Assembly (NCBI GenBank): GCA_000961575.1
Contig: LADP01000021.1
Location: 62,001 to 126,000, forward strand
Source: Peptococcaceae bacterium BRH_c8a
GTDB lineage: Bacteria > Bacillota > Desulfotomaculia > Desulfotomaculales > Desulfallaceae
DNA: 64,000 nucleotides
Direction of reading: 5' to 3'
Part shown: in pieces, positions 34,657 through 44,093 of the stretch
Layout: each line of letters starts with the position of its first letter
How positions within the stretch are numbered: the first letter of the stretch is position 1
Notes under the pieces: model-generated
Database searches by the model: none
What the model saw: the letters and a program-made list of their open reading frames with translations, nothing else
Told to the model about the DNA's origin: nothing
Position numbers and translations under genes: made by a program

Positions 34657-36741
34657 ATGAGCGTATACAGCATCTGTCTGATGTGTACTGTGCGCTGCCC
34701 CATCAAGGTCGAGATTGAGAACAACGATGTCCGCTTGATTGAGGGTAACCCGCACGCCCCAGGTATTGAAGGCAGCATTTGCCCCAAGGGAGCGGCGGGT
34801 GTGGCGTTGCTTAACGATGACCAGAGGCTTAAAAAACCCCTAATTAGGACGGGCCCCAGGGGAAGCGGCCAGTGGCGCGAGGCCGAATGGGACGAAGCGT
34901 TGGATTACGTGGCCGTCAGCCTTAAAGAGGTTACCGAAAAATACGGTAATCGCGCCGTGGCCATGACCGAAAGGGCCAATCTTAATTCCCACATTAGCAA
35001 GACCTTTATGAAAGCCATTGGTTCGCCCAATTACTTCACCCATGACAGTTGCTGCAAGGGTTCTTTGAATACCGCTTTTCGGTCATTGACAGGCTATGCT
35101 GACGGCAGCGTAAGCGTGGACATACCCAAAACCAAACATATCATTCTGTACGGGCGCAATTACTTCGAATCCATCGAACTAAAAGCAGTTAAGCAGCTTA
35201 CGGGCGCCCTGGACAGCGGCACCAGGCTGACCTATATAGACCCCAGGATTACTGTTACTGCCGCCAAGTCCGACGATTACCTAATGATTAGACCGGGTAC
35301 CGACCTGGCGCTAAACTACGCATTGATGCACGTAATTATCAAGGAAGGGCTCTACGACGCAGGATATGTTGACCGTTGGGTGGTGGGCTTCGATGAATTG
35401 CAGAAATTTGTTGTGCCGTACACTCCGGAGTGGGCTGAGCAGGAAACCGGCATCCCGGCCCGCCAAATTATCTCGCTGGCGCGCGATGCCGCCGCTGTCA
35501 AACCTGCAGTAATCTTCCACTACGGATACCGGTCATCCCATTACACCAACGAGGTGTATTTTAGAAGATCAATGATCATATTGAACGCCCTCATGGGCAG
35601 CATTGAGGCCCCCGGAGGCATTGTCTTTAAGAAAGGGGCGGCGGAAGTCGGTAAAAAACCTCTTAACAAGCTAACCGGCCAAGAATTGCCCCGGGTTACC
35701 GAAGAAAGATGTGACGGAGTGGGCACACCCAGGTTCCCTACCCCGGATCCCGCTCACGGTGTGGTGCAGTTGCTGCCCCGGGTAATTATGGAACAGGATC
35801 CCTACCCGGTAAAGGCGTTGCTGGTCTGGCGGCATGACCCGGTGCTGTCAATTCCCGACTATCAATACAACAAACGTGCCTTTAGTGAGCTGGACTTTCT
35901 GGTGACTATCGACATAAACTTCAGCGAAACCGCCTGGCTGGCCGACGTTATACTACCCGAATCTATTTACCTGGAGCGGGGTGATTCCATTCAGGAGATT
36001 AATGGTCTGAAGCCGTCATTGTTTATAAGGAATGCGGCCGTGACGCCCAGGCACGATACCAAGCCGGGCTGGGAAATTATGAAAGGCATTGCCGACAGGA
36101 TGGGCGTTGGAGATTACTTCCCCTATAATTCTCTGGAGGAACTGTGGGCTTACCAGCTTGAGGGTACCGGTATTAGTTTACAGGATTTCGAAGCCAAGGG
36201 TTTTGTCACCCTGGCCGGCGAACCCATATACTGGAACAGACAAAATGGAATTAAGTTTAAAACCCCCTCCGGGAAGATAGAGTTTGTATCCAGCCTGCTA
36301 GAAAACAATGGTATACCTTCCTTCCCGGCCTATGAGCCGGTAAGACCACCCGCGGAAGGTAGTTTCAGGCTGATGATCGGGCGTAATGTGGCGCACACGC
36401 ATGTATCCACGCAAAACAACCCGCTTTTAAATGAACTGCTGTCGGAAAACGCGCTGTGGATTAACGGTGCCCAAGCTGAAAAGCTGGGTATCAAAAACGG
36501 TGGCTTGGTCGAGGTGGAGTCAACCAGAGGTAAAGAGACGCTACGCGCCTTAGTGACAGATTTAATTCACCCCGAGGCGGTTTTCATGCTGCACGGTTTC
36601 GGACGCCGGGTACCCGCGCTGACCAGGTGCTACAATAAGGGAGGCAGCGACACCGCGCTGCAGGAAAATATAACCGATATGGTGGGCGGTAGTCCGGCCC
36701 TTCAACACGTTCATGTAACTGTTAAGCCGGTTGTGGAATAA
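34657..36741 (+). CDS. Cytoplasmic molybdopterin oxidoreductase (PsrA/PhsA-like)
   Basis: 694 residues, ATG at 34657 behind GAAAGGG. DMSO-reductase family. A [4Fe-4S] motif is at Cys7, Cys10, Cys14 and Cys42 (ICLMCTVRCP...SICPKG). The likely metal-ligand Cys is in HDSCCKGS (Cys132/133). The core has YIDPRITVTAAKSDDYL and DVILPESIYLERGDS, and the C-terminal molydopterin-binding beta barrel starts near 580. There is no twin-arginine signal, so it acts inside the cell, unlike exported polysulfide or thiosulfate reductases. The next genes give it a ferredoxin and a NAD(P)H reductase. The substrate is unknown. Confidence 0.88.
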   Translation: MSVYSICLMCTVRCPIKVEIENNDVRLIEGNPHAPGIEGSICPKGAAGVALLNDDQRLKKPLIRTGPRGSGQWREAEWDEALDYVAVSLKEVTEKYGNRAVAMTERANLNSHISKTFMKAIGSPNYFTHDSCCKGSLNTAFRSLTGYADGSVSVDIPKTKHIILYGRNYFESIELKAVKQLTGALDSGTRLTYIDPRITVTAAKSDDYLMIRPGTDLALNYALMHVIIKEGLYDAGYVDRWVVGFDELQKFVVPYTPEWAEQETGIPARQIISLARDAAAVKPAVIFHYGYRSSHYTNEVYFRRSMIILNALMGSIEAPGGIVFKKGAAEVGKKPLNKLTGQELPRVTEERCDGVGTPRFPTPDPAHGVVQLLPRVIMEQDPYPVKALLVWRHDPVLSIPDYQYNKRAFSELDFLVTIDINFSETAWLADVILPESIYLERGDSIQEINGLKPSLFIRNAAVTPRHDTKPGWEIMKGIADRMGVGDYFPYNSLEELWAYQLEGTGISLQDFEAKGFVTLAGEPIYWNRQNGIKFKTPSGKIEFVSSLLENNGIPSFPAYEPVRPPAEGSFRLMIGRNVAHTHVSTQNNPLLNELLSENALWINGAQAEKLGIKNGGLVEVESTRGKETLRALVTDLIHPEAVFMLHGFGRRVPALTRCYNKGGSDTALQENITDMVGGSPALQHVHVTVKPVVE

Positions 36742-36785
36742 AGACACTTTTAGCACGCGTCATTTTAGGCGGGGAGGTTTATATA

Positions 36786-37295
36786 TTGAGCAAGTATTAT
36801 CTGTACCAGGACGAAAGAAAATGCATTGCCTGCCGCAGTTGTCAGGTACAGTGCAAGGTAAATAAGGGACTGGGCGTGGGACCCAAATTAAGCCAGATTG
36901 TTGAAGTCGGCCAGGTAAACATAGCCGGCATCCCCAAAGCTAATTATGTATATATGTCCTGCTTCCACTGTGCCGACCCGTGGTGCATGGCAGCCTGCCC
37001 CAACAAGGCCATCCGCAAACGGCCCCAGGACGGCATAATTTATATTGACCAGGATCGCTGTGCTGGTTGTAAAAGCTGCATTATGGCCTGTCCTTGGAGC
37101 GCTCCCCAGTGGGACGCCAGGAAAAATAAAACCATTAAATGTGACTTCTGTATGGATCGCATAGATGAAGGCAAGAAACCTGCCTGTGTATCAGCCTGTC
37201 CCACGGGCAGCCTGGAATTTGTATTGACTGACCAGGTACCCGACACCAAAAGGGTCAGGTTCGCGCGGGAAATTCTAGCGGGTAAAGTACGATAA
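36786..37295 (+). CDS. Four-cluster ferredoxin subunit (PsrB/DmsB family)
   Basis: 169 residues from TTG at 36786 behind GGGGAGG. Four [4Fe-4S] motifs are visible: CIACRSCQVQCK, CFHCADPWCMAACP, CAGCKSCIMACP and CDFCMDRIDEGKKPACVSACP shortened as CDFC...CVSACP. This is the electron-transfer subunit of molybdopterin oxidoreductases. It lies 44 bases after the catalytic subunit gene. No membrane-anchor (PsrC-like) gene follows, which fits a soluble complex. Confidence 0.93.
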   Translation: MSKYYLYQDERKCIACRSCQVQCKVNKGLGVGPKLSQIVEVGQVNIAGIPKANYVYMSCFHCADPWCMAACPNKAIRKRPQDGIIYIDQDRCAGCKSCIMACPWSAPQWDARKNKTIKCDFCMDRIDEGKKPACVSACPTGSLEFVLTDQVPDTKRVRFAREILAGKVR

Positions 37296-37314
37296 CCCGG
37301 GAAGTGGGGCAAAA

Positions 37315-38577
37315 ATGGCTGAACAAAAAAAATGCCAGGTTAGTCATTCTGCGAACATTATAAGCGAATTTTTAAAGGCTGGGGATCACTGTGACTTCTG
37401 CGGGCGCCATTTAAAAGAGATACTACACTTGCTGAACAGCGTGCGGGCGGGAGACGCCCAAACTGACGCTCTTGACGTCCTGCGTAAAATGGCTTTAAAA
37501 GTTATCAACTTGTGCCGGTGCGGCAGGGGGGAAATGGTGGCCCAAGAATTTAGCTTTGCTATGCAGGCCCACAGGGACGATTTCCTGGTGCACCTGGAAA
37601 ACAAAGTGTGTCCCGCCGGCCAGTGTCCGAAGCTGGTTCCTGCACCCTGCCAGGCTGCGTGCCCGGCGGGGATCGATATTCCCAATTATATAGCGCTGGT
37701 GGGACTGGGCCGTTATCAGGAAGCCCTGGCGCTGATTAGGGAGGATGTGGCGTTGCCCGGGGCACTGGGCCGTGTTTGCGAGCACCCCTGTGAAAAGGTA
37801 TGTCGCCGGGGGCAGGTGGACAGGCCGATTTCCATATGCGCGTTAAAAAGGCTGACCTACGACCGGGCAGAAGAGTGCTCGGGCGGGGCGCTGGTGCCCC
37901 CAGAGAGGAAATACGAAGAACGTGTGGCGGTGGTGGGTGCTGGTCCAGCCGGCCTGTCGGCTGCTTATTTCTTGGCCCGCAGGGGTTATGGGGTCACCGT
38001 ACTTGAAGCCATGCCCGAAGCAGGGGGCATGCTAGCCTACGGTATACCCTCATACAGGCTGCCCCGGGAGGTTCTGCGGGCCGAAGTGGATTATATTAAG
38101 GCCATGGGGGTTGAAATCAAGCTCAACACCCCCGTTGCCGGTGAACAGGGCCCGGGCGTGCTCATAAAAGATGGTTACGCCGCAGTGTTCCTGGGCACCG
38201 GGGCGTGGCAGGGAGCAATACCCCTGCCCAAAGCGCAGCATTATGATAACGTGCTGGACGGCGTTACTTTTTTGAGGCAGGTTAATCAGGAACTGTTAAA
38301 TGGCAGCGCCGGGCATGCCCCCGACCTGAGTGGTAAACAGGTTGTGGTGGTAGGCGGCGGTAACGTGGCCATAGACGCGGCACGGGTAGCCCTTCGTTTG
38401 GGCGCTGCCGGGGTAAAGATTGTTTACCGGCGGACCAGGGAAGAGATGCCGGCCCTCTCCGAAGAGATTGTTGACGCCGAAAAAGAAGGGGTTGAATTTG
38501 ATTTTTTGGTCAACCCCACCAGCATTGGCAGCAGCGAAGGAATAGCCACGCAACTCAATTTCTGCGAAACACCTTGA
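37315..38577 (+). CDS. NAD(P)H:FAD iron-sulfur oxidoreductase, first part (frame break)
   Basis: 420 residues, ATG at 37315. Residues about 22-105 match the C-terminal [4Fe-4S] domain of NuoF/HydB (HCDFCGRHLKEILHLL, LCRCGRGEMVAQEF, KVCPAGQCP). Next comes the GltD-type N-terminal iron-sulfur domain (APCQAACPAGIDIPNYI...CEHPCEKVCRRG) and an FAD domain (VAVVGAGPAGLSAAYFLARR), then half of the pyridine-nucleotide domain (VVVVGGGNVAIDAARVALRLG). The frame stops at 38575-38577 in the middle of that domain; the rest continues in the next frame. Either a frameshift or a true two-piece enzyme. Confidence 0.85.
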   Translation: MAEQKKCQVSHSANIISEFLKAGDHCDFCGRHLKEILHLLNSVRAGDAQTDALDVLRKMALKVINLCRCGRGEMVAQEFSFAMQAHRDDFLVHLENKVCPAGQCPKLVPAPCQAACPAGIDIPNYIALVGLGRYQEALALIREDVALPGALGRVCEHPCEKVCRRGQVDRPISICALKRLTYDRAEECSGGALVPPERKYEERVAVVGAGPAGLSAAYFLARRGYGVTVLEAMPEAGGMLAYGIPSYRLPREVLRAEVDYIKAMGVEIKLNTPVAGEQGPGVLIKDGYAAVFLGTGAWQGAIPLPKAQHYDNVLDGVTFLRQVNQELLNGSAGHAPDLSGKQVVVVGGGNVAIDAARVALRLGAAGVKIVYRRTREEMPALSEEIVDAEKEGVEFDFLVNPTSIGSSEGIATQLNFCETP

Positions 38578-39494
38578 GTGACCCCGATGCGAGCGGAAGG
38601 CGCAAGCCTGTACCTCTGAAACACTCAGAGTTTAAACTTGATGCTCAACTGTTTATTTTTGCCACCGGACAGCAGCCCGATTTAGCGTACCTGGGCCTTG
38701 AAACCCATAGTTCTAATGTTAACGCCGCGGGTGGTCGGATTGTTGTGGACAGTTTAACTATGGAAACATCGGTGCCCGGCGTTTATGCCGGCGGCGACGC
38801 GGTGACCGGGCCGGCCACTGTGATTAAGGCCGTGGCTGCCGGGAAGCGGGCCGCTGCCGCCATTGACGACCTGCTGCGGGGCAGGGCGCCTTCGCCGGGT
38901 CTGGCTTATCCGGTTAAGCGGTCGCCCGGGGCACTATTGCAGGCCCACGCCAGTGACCGGGCCAGAGACAGCCTGATAGACGGACATGCTCTTTATATCA
39001 AGGAGCGAAAAAACACCTTTGACGAAGCGCTACGGGCCATCAGTGATGAAGAGGCCTTGGCAGAGGCTGCCAGGTGCCTGCGTTGTGATATGTGCATCGC
39101 CTGCGGCAAGTGCATGGATACCTGCCGCGATAGCGTAGGGTCCGATGCTATCCGTCTTGGTTACCTGGAGCAAAGCGGGGAGAAGGAGAAGGAAACAGAT
39201 TTCATGCGCCCGCAAGAAAGGTGTATGGGCTGCGGTGCCTGCGCCGCCAACTGCCCCACCGGTGCTATAACCGTGGAAGATAAGCATGGCTTTCGGGAGA
39301 CCAGCATGTGCGGCGGACTGATGAGCCGGCTGGAATTGGCTACTTGCCAGGAATGCGGACAGCAGTTTGCCACCACCAGGCACCTGGGTGTCGTTAACGA
39401 CAGCGTCCGGGGCAAGTTCGGTGCTGACGGGCATAACAAAGAGGTGTGTTCGGAATGTGCAGCCAGGGTATGGTCGCTGAATATTTTTGGGTAG
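38574..39494 (+). CDS. NAD(P)H:FAD iron-sulfur oxidoreductase, second part
   Basis: 306 residues from TTG at 38574, overlapping the stop of the first part by four bases (TTGA). No ribosome site precedes it. It starts SDPDASGRRKPVPL, exactly where an intact GltD-like enzyme would go on, and carries the end of the flavin fold (LFIFATGQQPD, VPGVYAGGDAVTGPATVIKA). Then come two [4Fe-4S] motifs (CLRCDMCIACGKCMDTC, CMGCGACAANCPTGA) and a C-terminal Cys-pair segment (CQECGQQF...CSECAARV) that could bind zinc. Reading both parts as one gives about 725 residues. Confidence 0.83.
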   Translation: MSDPDASGRRKPVPLKHSEFKLDAQLFIFATGQQPDLAYLGLETHSSNVNAAGGRIVVDSLTMETSVPGVYAGGDAVTGPATVIKAVAAGKRAAAAIDDLLRGRAPSPGLAYPVKRSPGALLQAHASDRARDSLIDGHALYIKERKNTFDEALRAISDEEALAEAARCLRCDMCIACGKCMDTCRDSVGSDAIRLGYLEQSGEKEKETDFMRPQERCMGCGACAANCPTGAITVEDKHGFRETSMCGGLMSRLELATCQECGQQFATTRHLGVVNDSVRGKFGADGHNKEVCSECAARVWSLNIFG

Positions 39495-39646
39495 CTTATC
39501 AGGTTCAATGTAGTTTAAATAATTTACGCTTTCTGTATTTTGCGTATAGATACCATAGTTATTGAAAAATATAAATATTAAGACAAAGGTGATCTTTTTG
39601 CCCTTGATTCTTTACCGCTTACAGTTCAGTAACAGGAGATGATTCT

Positions 39647-40732
39647 GTGCACGTTGCCATTATGGGGGCGGGTTTGGCCGGTCTTTCATGCTCTGTGCTA
39701 TTAGAGCAATATGGCATTGTACCTGATATTTATGAAGCGCAGTATAAAATTGGTGCCCGGTTTACCAATGGTGAAGCAATTATGAATATTTTAGATTTCC
39801 CGGTAGAAGATTGTTTTAGTTATTTGGAACAAAAATATAATGTCAGGCTTAAACCTTTACACCCGTTAAATAGTCTTGTTATTCACGGCCCTATAAGTTC
39901 CGCGCTTATTGAAGGAGAACTGGGATATATAACGACTAGAGGTAACCACCCCTACGCCCTCGAGGTGCAACTGGGTGATATCTCCAAAGCACCGGTATTT
40001 ACAAATACTTATTACACAATAGACGACTTAAAGGAAAAATATGATGTTGTAGTAGTGGCAACAGGCAACAGTAATGAGTCTAAAAGACAGCAGATTTGGG
40101 AGACTGATATTGTTGCCAATATCATAGGTGCCAGCATCAGGGGCTCATTTGATCCCAATCAAGCACAAGTATGGCTAAACGACGACTATGCTCCGCAGGG
40201 GTATTGCTTCTTACTGCCTTATGAAAGTAATATAGCCAGCCTGTGTATTGCCGTACCCGGTACCGAGGGTGTTAATCTTGAAATATTGTGGCAGCGGTTC
40301 TTAGAAAGCCTGCATTTTGAAATTAATATTAAGGATACATTTACCCTGCATTCGTTTGAAATAGGCAGAAACAAATCTTTAGTGACCGAAAACCTTATTT
40401 TTGTAGGTAATGCAGGGGGTTTTGTAATGCCTTTCTTGGGTTTTGGTCAGTTTACCTCTATGCTTAGCGGCTTTGAGGCCGCTATAGCGATAGCTAACAG
40501 CAACTTGCAAAGTTATATTGTGGCCATGCAGCCGTTAGTAGATAGTTACTATCCCTCTTTAAAAATGAGAAGAGTATTAGCCGGCATGGATAATGATAAA
40601 TATGAATTGCTAATCAAAATTTTACAAAACAAAGTTGCCAAAACCACTTTCTCCAAATTTCCCATCCCTATTCTAAAAACAGTGGCTACTGTTTTGGATC
40701 CTCTTATCGCCAGAAACAATGAAATTCAATAA
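39647..40732 (+). CDS. FAD-dependent oxidoreductase, geranylgeranyl-reductase-like
   Basis: 361 residues from GTG at 39647 behind AGGAG. An N-terminal FAD-binding motif VAIMGAGLAGLSCSVLLEQ and a later GNAGGFVMPFLGFGQF segment match the geranylgeranyl reductase/digeranylglycerophospholipid reductase superfamily. Some middle motifs are weak. Its codons are more AT-rich than those of the molybdoenzyme genes upstream. No isoprenoid genes are near. It is likely a flavoprotein; the substrate is not predictable. Confidence 0.72.
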   Translation: MHVAIMGAGLAGLSCSVLLEQYGIVPDIYEAQYKIGARFTNGEAIMNILDFPVEDCFSYLEQKYNVRLKPLHPLNSLVIHGPISSALIEGELGYITTRGNHPYALEVQLGDISKAPVFTNTYYTIDDLKEKYDVVVVATGNSNESKRQQIWETDIVANIIGASIRGSFDPNQAQVWLNDDYAPQGYCFLLPYESNIASLCIAVPGTEGVNLEILWQRFLESLHFEINIKDTFTLHSFEIGRNKSLVTENLIFVGNAGGFVMPFLGFGQFTSMLSGFEAAIAIANSNLQSYIVAMQPLVDSYYPSLKMRRVLAGMDNDKYELLIKILQNKVAKTTFSKFPIPILKTVATVLDPLIARNNEIQ

Positions 40733-40757
40733 TTATTCTAGGGCAGGGCGTTCATAT

Positions 40758-41015
40758 TCACGGGTTGCCCGGATAATCGTAGCGGCGACTGATGTAATCC
40801 GTTACCGCTCCGATAACGCGTTCTCTTACTTCACTCCGGGCGGCGGGGGGGATGGTGTCGGTGACCGGGATATCGTTGTCCGCGGCCAGCCGGTGATATT
40901 GTACAATACCATCTCCCATGGGCTGGCCAGTATTGTCGGTCACCCGGTAATGGACGATATAACTCGGGTCGATAGAGTGGTCTCCATCCACCCGTACCTC
41001 AATTTGGTATGTCAT
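40758..41015 (-). CDS. Small hypothetical protein
   Basis: 85 residues from ATG at 41015, with GGGAGG 9-10 bases upstream. Acidic and probably all-beta at the start (TYQIEVRVDGDHSIDPSYIV, HYRVTDNTG), then helical (AARSEVRERVIGAVTDYISR). No family recognised. The opposite strand is also partly open, but this strand has the good ribosome site. Confidence 0.6.
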   Translation of the reverse strand: MTYQIEVRVDGDHSIDPSYIVHYRVTDNTGQPMGDGIVQYHRLAADNDIPVTDTIPPAARSEVRERVIGAVTDYISRRYDYPGNP

Positions 41016-41162
41016 TATTTTAGAACCTCCCGGTTTTTACATTTATTGTATCCCGAGCGGTTTTTTTTAATGCTCTCTGAATATCAGCCTGCCTCCTATT
41101 TGAAGGAAACATGGCTGAGGTGTTGAAATATATATAGCATCATGGGGGAAGGGGGATTGACA

Positions 41163-41912
41163 TTGCCTCTGTTAAAGGCTGACGGAATGGGTTTTGACTG
41201 TAAGGCCGTGCTGTTTGATAAGGATGGCACTTTAATTGATTTCAAATATATGTGGCTGGAGTGGTCCAGGTACATGCTGGATGAAGTTTCAGCGGCCGCC
41301 GGGTTAAAGACCGGCGAACGTGACACGCTGGAACGGGCTATGGGTATTGACCTGGCTGCGTGGCATGTGGATCCCGAGGGCCCGCTGGCCGGGGGTAGCA
41401 TGACTGGGCTGCGGGAGTCCATGCTCCAGATGCTGCAAACCACCGGCCTGGATGAGGTCGAGTCACGCAATCTGTTACAGAACATAATCCGACAAGCTGA
41501 GGAAGCTATGAACTGGGAAACCCTGGCGACCCCTGTTCCCGGCTTGTACGAAATGATGGATAAACTGCACGGCAGGGGATTCAAACTGGCCGTGGTAACT
41601 GCAGATTATGCCAGCCGGGCCAAAATTTCTTTGGCTGCACTTAAGCTAATTGATTGTTTTGATGTGGTGCTGGGTGCCGATTGCGTGGAGAACAGTAAAC
41701 CTGCCCCGGATATGGCCTTGTTAGCCTGTCGGCAACTGGGCGTGGAGCCGGGCCTGGCGGTGGTGGTGGGGGATACACCCCGGGACATTTTGATGGCCAA
41801 AGATGCCGGCACCTGCAGCATAGGCGTCCTTTCCGGGGTTTGTACCCGGGAGCAACTGGCCGCTGCAGAGGCCGACGCGGTAATCGATTCGGTGGCCGAC
41901 CTGAGGGTTTAA
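41163..41912 (+). CDS. HAD-superfamily phosphatase
   Basis: 249 residues from TTG at 41163, 7 bases after GGGGG; ATG at 41142 and TTG at 41157 are alternatives. HAD motif I is LFDKDGTLIDF with the nucleophile Asp, motif II is VVTADY, motif III is the Lys in NSKPAPD, and motif IV is VVVGDTPRDILMA. It resembles phosphoglycolate phosphatase or a pyrophosphatase type. The stop overlaps the convergent gene by four bases. Confidence 0.88.
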   Translation: MPLLKADGMGFDCKAVLFDKDGTLIDFKYMWLEWSRYMLDEVSAAAGLKTGERDTLERAMGIDLAAWHVDPEGPLAGGSMTGLRESMLQMLQTTGLDEVESRNLLQNIIRQAEEAMNWETLATPVPGLYEMMDKLHGRGFKLAVVTADYASRAKISLAALKLIDCFDVVLGADCVENSKPAPDMALLACRQLGVEPGLAVVVGDTPRDILMAKDAGTCSIGVLSGVCTREQLAAAEADAVIDSVADLRV

Positions 41913-43246
41913 CCGTCTTCCATGGCCAGTTCGCCCTGAAGTTGGTCGATGAACTGGCGGGCGGCCCTGGGTGAGCGCCCATTATGCCATGATGACCAGT
42001 GTAGCGCCCGCCGCCTGAGTTCCTCCGGCGCAATAGCCAGCCTGCGCTGCAGGGCTAATCCGGCTACAATTTTAAGAAACAGCTCCTGGTTCGGTGTGGG
42101 GAAAATGATAGTAATCCCAAACCGGTCAGCCAAAGAAAGCTTTTCCTGCACCGAATCCATGGCGCGCACCTCAGTACCGGGCGCGCCTTTAGCACGGTCG
42201 GCAAAGGTTTCCCGTACCAGGTGCCGTCGGTTGGAGGTGGCGTAAACCAGCACATTTTGGGGCCGTGCCTCCAACCCTCCCTCCAACAGGGCTTTGAAGT
42301 CCTTGTACTGAGTTTCGTTTTCCTCAAATGAAAGATCATCCACAAAAATAATATACCGGTGGTTACGATTCCGAAGTTGGGCCGTGATTTGCGGAAAATT
42401 AGCCAGTGAGTGTTTGGAGATTTCAACCAGGCGCAAGCCATTATCACTATATTCATGCAGCAGCGCTTTAACTGTGGATGATTTGCCTGTACCGCGGTCA
42501 CCGTATAGAAGTATATTGTTGGCGGGATGGCCGTGCAGGAACTGCAAGGTGTTGCTAATAATTTCCTCTCTTACATCCCCGTACCCCACCAATTCGGACA
42601 GGGTCACCGGGTCGGGGCGGTTTATACCCGCAAGCATTCCGTCTTGCCATTTAAAAGCTTCGTATTGGCCCCAAATGCCACAACCATTTTTAGAATAATA
42701 TTTAGCCAGAGGCAGGGGAAACTCGTCCCAACTTGCAGCCGCAGCTAGTTGTTCTTTAAACTCCAAACGCCGGGCCTCAATACCACCGGGCTTATCATGT
42801 GCCGGGGCGGGGGCTGCCCATATGGGCAGCTCGTCCAACAGACCGGGAAGCAGGGGGTTGGACAGTTGGTGACTGGTGGCTCTCATTATTGTAACGGCAC
42901 TTGCGTCAAAGGCCAGGCGAAGTATTGCCAGGTCTCTTTTTACTCCGTCCCAAAGGGCTGTAAACGGTCGATGTGGTGTAAACGCCGCCTGACTAAAGGG
43001 GTTGTTGTCATTAAGGAGCAGGTTCAGCAAATGGTTTTGCCAGGGATCCGCTCCGGTCATGGGGTTTTCGGTATTTGCCAACAGGTTGTAAATCATACCA
43101 TAGGTATGGGCCGGGTGAACCGTCCCAGGGATCCCGGCCAAGGCTGCTAGGTGTTCCATGTAACCCCGCACCACGGGATCATCCAGTATGTTCCGGTAAA
43201 CGGTGAGACTGCGCAATGCGTCATTAATGTAATAGATGTCGTTCAA
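41909..43246 (-). CDS. DUF815 family AAA ATPase
   Basis: 445 residues from TTG at 43246 behind GCGAGGTG; the frame is open to 43294 without a ribosome site. The N-terminal half is helical and unrecognised. The C-terminal half is a DUF815 AAA domain with Walker A GDRGTGKSS, Walker B YIIFVDDLSFEE, sensor YATSNRRHLV and an Arg-rich end. The family is widespread and poorly known. It overlaps the HAD gene tail to tail and leads a run of minus-strand genes. Confidence 0.85.
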   Translation of the reverse strand: MNDIYYINDALRSLTVYRNILDDPVVRGYMEHLAALAGIPGTVHPAHTYGMIYNLLANTENPMTGADPWQNHLLNLLLNDNNPFSQAAFTPHRPFTALWDGVKRDLAILRLAFDASAVTIMRATSHQLSNPLLPGLLDELPIWAAPAPAHDKPGGIEARRLEFKEQLAAAASWDEFPLPLAKYYSKNGCGIWGQYEAFKWQDGMLAGINRPDPVTLSELVGYGDVREEIISNTLQFLHGHPANNILLYGDRGTGKSSTVKALLHEYSDNGLRLVEISKHSLANFPQITAQLRNRNHRYIIFVDDLSFEENETQYKDFKALLEGGLEARPQNVLVYATSNRRHLVRETFADRAKGAPGTEVRAMDSVQEKLSLADRFGITIIFPTPNQELFLKIVAGLALQRRLAIAPEELRRRALHWSSWHNGRSPRAARQFIDQLQGELAMEDG

Positions 43247-43313
43247 ATCTACACCTCGCAAGCATAAGTTAAAAGTATTAATTTTACTCCGCACCGCGGA
43301 TTAAATAGCTAGT

Positions 43314-43706
43314 TCAGAGAGTACCCCTTTTGTTTCTCCAGTAGCTGACATAATCTTCGTAAAGCTTTCCCCCGGGCTGCCATTCCACAGTGGTCTGTGC
43401 TTCGGTTTTATACGTATCGGTCCATAGACTCAGCCTTTTTTGGATCAGTTGGCGGGTTTTTTCGTCTCTGGGTGCCTGGGTGTAAACGCATAATACTGAG
43501 TTTTCAATATAGGGGCAGGGATCCCAATGGGGGTTTTTGTTGGCGAACTTAGCCATCAAGATCATGCCGTCAGCGGCCAGTTCATCCAGTTGGGGTGAAA
43601 TTCCTCTGAAGAAATCCGCGCCTGCTTCGTAAATCCACTTGCCGGTAAAATTATTCTTAAAGTCCGGCGCGAATACATAGGTCCATATTGTCCCTACCTG
43701 AATCAT
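43314..43706 (-). CDS. Hypothetical protein
   Basis: 130 residues from ATG at 43706 behind GGAGAG. Aromatic-rich and soluble (GTIWTYVFAPDFKNNF, FANKNPHWDPCPY, YEDYVSYWRNKRG). No family recognised. It lies 67 bases before the DUF815 start in the same direction and could share its transcript. Confidence 0.65.
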   Translation of the reverse strand: MIQVGTIWTYVFAPDFKNNFTGKWIYEAGADFFRGISPQLDELAADGMILMAKFANKNPHWDPCPYIENSVLCVYTQAPRDEKTRQLIQKRLSLWTDTYKTEAQTTVEWQPGGKLYEDYVSYWRNKRGTL

Positions 43707-44093
43707 TTCTGTCTCTCCTTTAATGCACCGGGAAGGTTATTTTTGGTAGTCCCGGTATAATGAATTGATGATTTTCCCCTGGTTATTATGTTGTATTATA
43801 CATTATTATACTTAACCGGAGGTGCCCGGTGAATAGTAACTTTAAATTTTTTGTCGTTTTTTGATGAAGATGGCAGTTAGGTGGGTAACTTGTTGCGCAG
43901 TAAATGAAGCTTTTCCCGGGGGGTAATCAGGAAACTAAAAGCGGGGAGTGCAGGTGCGGGTAAGTGGTAAACTGGTTTGAGGATGAATATGTACTGGTGG
44001 TGAAGTGTACAAACTTGCCGTGTGTGATATGGCGGCAGCGATGCATTTTTGAACAGGCAGATTATGCACGCCGCCGCTGTGGATTTATTTTGT
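43707..44093. other. Intergenic region with a very short ORF behind a strong ribosome site
   Basis: No clear gene. On the plus strand GGAGGTG at 43819 precedes GTG at 43829, which opens an 11-codon frame that stops at 43864. A 54-codon frame (43964-44128) with four Cys also exists but has no good ribosome site and runs into the opposite gene. This may be the remnant of a lost gene. Confidence 0.35.

Noticed and set aside
38560-38580. Programmed -1 frameshift in the flavoprotein
   Set aside because: No X-XXY-YYZ slippery sequence is present at the junction, so mutation, error or a true split is more likely.
40719-41126. Plus-strand frame of 135 codons containing YSRVARII, like the end of the ThrRS editing protein
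   Set aside because: The likeness is short and by chance; the minus-strand gene at 40758-41015 has the proper ribosome site.
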